From CAWEHQ01 sp051001995 (GTDB lineage Bacteria > Actinomycetota > Thermoleophilia > Solirubrobacterales > Thermoleophilaceae), in the NCBI GenBank assembly GCA_051001995.1, contig JBPCMT010000124.1, positions 1 through 6,515 of the forward strand: a stretch of DNA of 6,515 nucleotides. Reading direction: 5' to 3'. The position numbers and the translations under genes are program-made. The notes under the pieces are model-generated. The model was given only the letters and a program-made list of their open reading frames with translations, made no database searches and was not told the origin of the DNA. Of the stretch, positions 4,838 through 6,515 are shown piece after piece. The stretch's first letter is position 1, and each line of letters begins with the position of its first letter.

Positions 4838-5329
4838 CTAGCGGCCCGACGTCGTCCCGACCGGCGAGCCGGAGAAGAAGAAGAACCAGATCTCGAACGC
4901 GACGACGGCGATCACCACCGACACCACCAGCACGCGCTCGAGCGTCGTCAGGCCGAGCTCGCGGTCGTGCTCGCCTGCCCGCTCTCCGCGCAGGCTTCGC
5001 AACCAGGGAGCCGGCTCGCGCGGCCCCGGCTGGCGTCCGATCAGCCGGTCGTGGACGCCGCCGAGCGTCGAGAGCACCTTGACGAGCACCACGCTGAAGA
5101 CGGCCAGCACGACCGCCACGACCGCGACTGCGGTCATCGACGGCGGCCCGCCGGCCTGGACCCGTGACCCGATCCACAGGGCGAGCAGCGGGCTGCCGGT
5201 CCAGACGTTGAGCGTCACGAGGCTCATGGCGGACACCAGCCCGAGGCGCTTGACGCGGCCGGCGGCGCCGAGGTTGATCGGCGCGGGCGGCTCGCGCTTT
5301 CGGGAGCCGGGCGCGCGGTCGGAGGCCAT
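4838..5329 (-). CDS. Three-helix membrane protein of unknown function
   Basis: The 163-residue protein has a polar, Pro/Arg-rich N-terminus (1-27) and three predicted membrane helices (about 28-56, 65-89 and 130-153). A charged loop between helices 2 and 3 contains HDRLIGR, APWLRSLRGER and LTTLERVL. The C-terminus is a striking aromatic run, AFEIWFFFFSGSPVG, followed by a short polar tail. I cannot assign a family or function with confidence. The ATG at 5329 is preceded by TAGCGT at a six-base spacing, which suggests leaderless transcription; a GGAGG also lies 12 bases upstream, rather far for a Shine-Dalgarno. The gene lies 93 bases downstream of the TldE-like gene on the same strand and converges with secG. 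Confidence 0.75.
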   Translation of the reverse strand: MASDRAPGSRKREPPAPINLGAAGRVKRLGLVSAMSLVTLNVWTGSPLLALWIGSRVQAGGPPSMTAVAVVAVVLAVFSVVLVKVLSTLGGVHDRLIGRQPGPREPAPWLRSLRGERAGEHDRELGLTTLERVLVVSVVIAVVAFEIWFFFFSGSPVGTTSGR

Positions 5330-5335
5330 GCTCGA

Positions 5336-5341
5336 ACGCTA
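5336..5341 (-). promoter_or_regulatory. -10-like hexamer for the 4838-5329 gene
   Basis: On the minus strand TAGCGT fits TAnnnT and ends exactly six bases before the ATG, the same spacing as at ccmE and secG. No clear -35 is present. A GGAGG just upstream is a competing, poorly spaced Shine-Dalgarno. Confidence 0.4.
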
Positions 5342-5350
5342 CCTCCGCGA

Positions 5351-5399
5351 CCTACTCCTGCTGTGCTGCCCAGGGGTCCGTATGCGACCCCCAAGTAGG
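5351..5399 (-). repeat. Nested inverted repeat between the TldE-like gene and the next gene
   Basis: An inner perfect stem GGGGTC/GACCCC (5373-5378 and 5386-5391, 7-base loop) is enclosed by outer arms CCTACT (5351-5356) and AGTAGG (5394-5399). It fills much of the 97-base gap after the TldE-like stop. It may be a terminator for that gene, an attenuator, or a regulator site. No T-run follows on the minus strand. Confidence 0.4.
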
Positions 5400-5422
5400 A
5401 CGGCGCGCAAGAAGCAGGCCGC

Positions 5423-6515
5423 TCACGCCGTGAACCGCACGCCGCCCGCCCGCAGCGCGGGCGCCATGACGCCGGTGGCGAAGCGGCGCCCGTAGAACTC
5501 GCTCGTGCCGGTGAGCGCCGACTCCGCCGACAGCTCCTCGACCCGTCCGAGGACGCCGAGCACCGAGTCGGTGAGGCGCAGGTCGGCCAGCGGGCGCGTG
5601 ATCTCGCCGTCCTCGATCAGGAACGTGCCGTCGCGCGTCACGCCGGTCACGAGCGTCTGCTTCGGACGAACAGCGTTCACGTACCAGAGCCGCGTCACGT
5701 AGATGCCCCGCTCGATCGTCCGGCAGAGGGCGGACTCGTCCTCGGCGCCGCCCCCGATCAGGACCAGGTTGGTGGGCGCCGGTCCGTCCGGGGCGCCGCC
5801 GGGCGCCAGCGCGTGGCCGGTCGAGGCCGCCGCGCACAGCGCTGCGCTGCGGCTGTCGTGCACGACGGCGCGCGCGACTCCGTCCTGGATCAGCGCCAGC
5901 GGCGCCTTCGGCACGCCCTCGGCGTCAAACGCCCGCGGCAGCGTGCCGGGGTAGCGCGGGGAGTCGGCCAGGTTGACGCGGGCGGCCGCGACGCGCGAGC
6001 CGAGCCGGCCCGATAGCGCGCTCCGATCCTCCGCGAATGCGAGGCCATTGAGCGCGAGCGACGCGAGGAACGTGAGCAGCTCGGCGACCGCATGGCGCTC
6101 GAGCACCACCGCGTGCTCGCCGGGGGCGAGCTTCGCTTCCGTCCCGGTCGCCATGGCCTTACCCGCCGCACGAGCGGCGATCGCGGCCGGGTCCAGGCGC
6201 TTGCTCGCCACCGCCGTCTGGGCCGCGTACCCCGAGCGCCCGCTCGGCGCGAGCGCCACCACCTTCATGAAGGCGTCGGTGACCCGGTCCGAGGCGGCGA
6301 CGCCGGCAGTCGAGGCGATCGCGGTGTCGACCGCGCCCGCCGTCCAGATCCCGTGCGCGTCCGCCCCGAACCGCGCGGCGGCGTCGAACGCCGCTCGCAG
6401 CGCCTCCCCGCCCCGGCCCGGGTCAAGCGCGGCGGTCGCCTCGTCGTACCCGTCGTGGACGCGCGCCGGCGCGGCCCCCGGGAGGGCCAGCCGCGGGCCG
6501 GAGGCGGGCAGGCGG
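5423..6515 (-). CDS. TldE/PmbA-family protein, C-terminal part (runs off right edge)
   Basis: The frame is open from the right edge to the TGA at 5423, showing 363 residues without a true start; family members are about 450 residues, so roughly the first fifth is missing. Visible signatures are AHGIWTAGAVDTAIAS and RVTDAFMK (about 6260-6340), a GSE-like middle region with VVLERHAVAELLTFL (about 6070-6115), and the conserved C-terminal block ERGIYVTRLWYVN, TGVTRDGTFLIEDGEI, LRLTDSVLGVLGRVEELS (about 5530-5715). The zinc motif HExxxH of the catalytic partner TldD is not seen, which points to the TldE/PmbA subunit. TldD/TldE form a heteromeric protease that trims leader or unfolded peptides in the cytoplasm (family knowledge). 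An in-frame ATG at 6268 lies inside the conserved domain and is not the start. tldD may lie just beyond the edge. Confidence 0.9.
   Translation of the reverse strand, partial: RLPASGPRLALPGAAPARVHDGYDEATAALDPGRGGEALRAAFDAAARFGADAHGIWTAGAVDTAIASTAGVAASDRVTDAFMKVVALAPSGRSGYAAQTAVASKRLDPAAIAARAAGKAMATGTEAKLAPGEHAVVLERHAVAELLTFLASLALNGLAFAEDRSALSGRLGSRVAAARVNLADSPRYPGTLPRAFDAEGVPKAPLALIQDGVARAVVHDSRSAALCAAASTGHALAPGGAPDGPAPTNLVLIGGGAEDESALCRTIERGIYVTRLWYVNAVRPKQTLVTGVTRDGTFLIEDGEITRPLADLRLTDSVLGVLGRVEELSAESALTGTSEFYGRRFATGVMAPALRAGGVRFTA

Noticed and set aside
5352..5837. Minus-strand open frame overlapping the TldE-like gene, and other shadows such as 4731-5177 and 4790-5167.
   Set aside because: They are out of frame with clearly recognised genes or antisense to them, with Arg/Pro-rich low-complexity products.
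1..6515. A new defence, mobile or otherwise exotic multi-gene system.
   Set aside because: I found no transposase, integrase, toxin-antitoxin pair, CRISPR repeats or defence domains; the genes are housekeeping (Ccm, Sec, Tld, Rpf) plus a few unknowns.

Overview
The window is very GC-rich, densely coding chromosomal DNA. It most likely comes from a deep-branching actinobacterium of the Thermoleophilia type (Solirubrobacterales/Gaiellales). That is an inference from three things: a resuscitation-promoting-factor (Rpf) gene behind a ydaO-type cyclic-di-AMP riboswitch, which is an actinobacterial arrangement; System I (Ccm) cytochrome c maturation genes, which most well-studied Actinobacteria lack; and starts that look leaderless. 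I see no mobile element, CRISPR array, tRNA or rRNA.

Left part (1-1062, minus strand): a membrane protein gene runs off the left edge. Upstream of it is a small secreted or membrane-anchored Rpf-like muralytic enzyme (372-830). The leader of the rpf gene carries a well-conserved c-di-AMP riboswitch (about 846-990), followed at once by a purine-rich ribosome binding site. An AT-rich island (about 981-1010) at the far end of the riboswitch is the likely promoter zone.

Middle (1063-4665, plus strand): a small single-domain cupin (1063-1389) is followed by ccmE (1477-1884), ccmF (1920-4091), a short CcmI-like membrane/coiled-coil protein (4114-4431) and secG (4441-4665). CcmE is the periplasmic heme chaperone and CcmF is the core of the heme lyase that attaches heme to apocytochromes c. 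CcmF keeps the WWD motif and all four heme-ligand histidines. CcmE is the cysteine-type variant, but its CxxxY motif reads CPSKF, so the expected tyrosine is phenylalanine. SecG, a small subunit of the Sec translocon, ends the run. The remaining Ccm proteins (A, B, C, D, G, H) are not in the window.

Right part (4666-6515): a convergent intergenic region (4666-4837) holds hairpins just beyond each gene end. On the minus strand lie a three-helix membrane protein of unknown function (4838-5329) and, upstream of it, the C-terminal part of a TldE/PmbA-family protein, which runs off the right edge. Between these two is a nested inverted repeat.

A recurring regulatory theme is a -10-like hexamer exactly six bases before the start codon (ccmE, secG, the 4838-5329 gene), as expected for leaderless mRNAs. 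All calls come from reading the sequence by eye; no database search or folding calculation was run.
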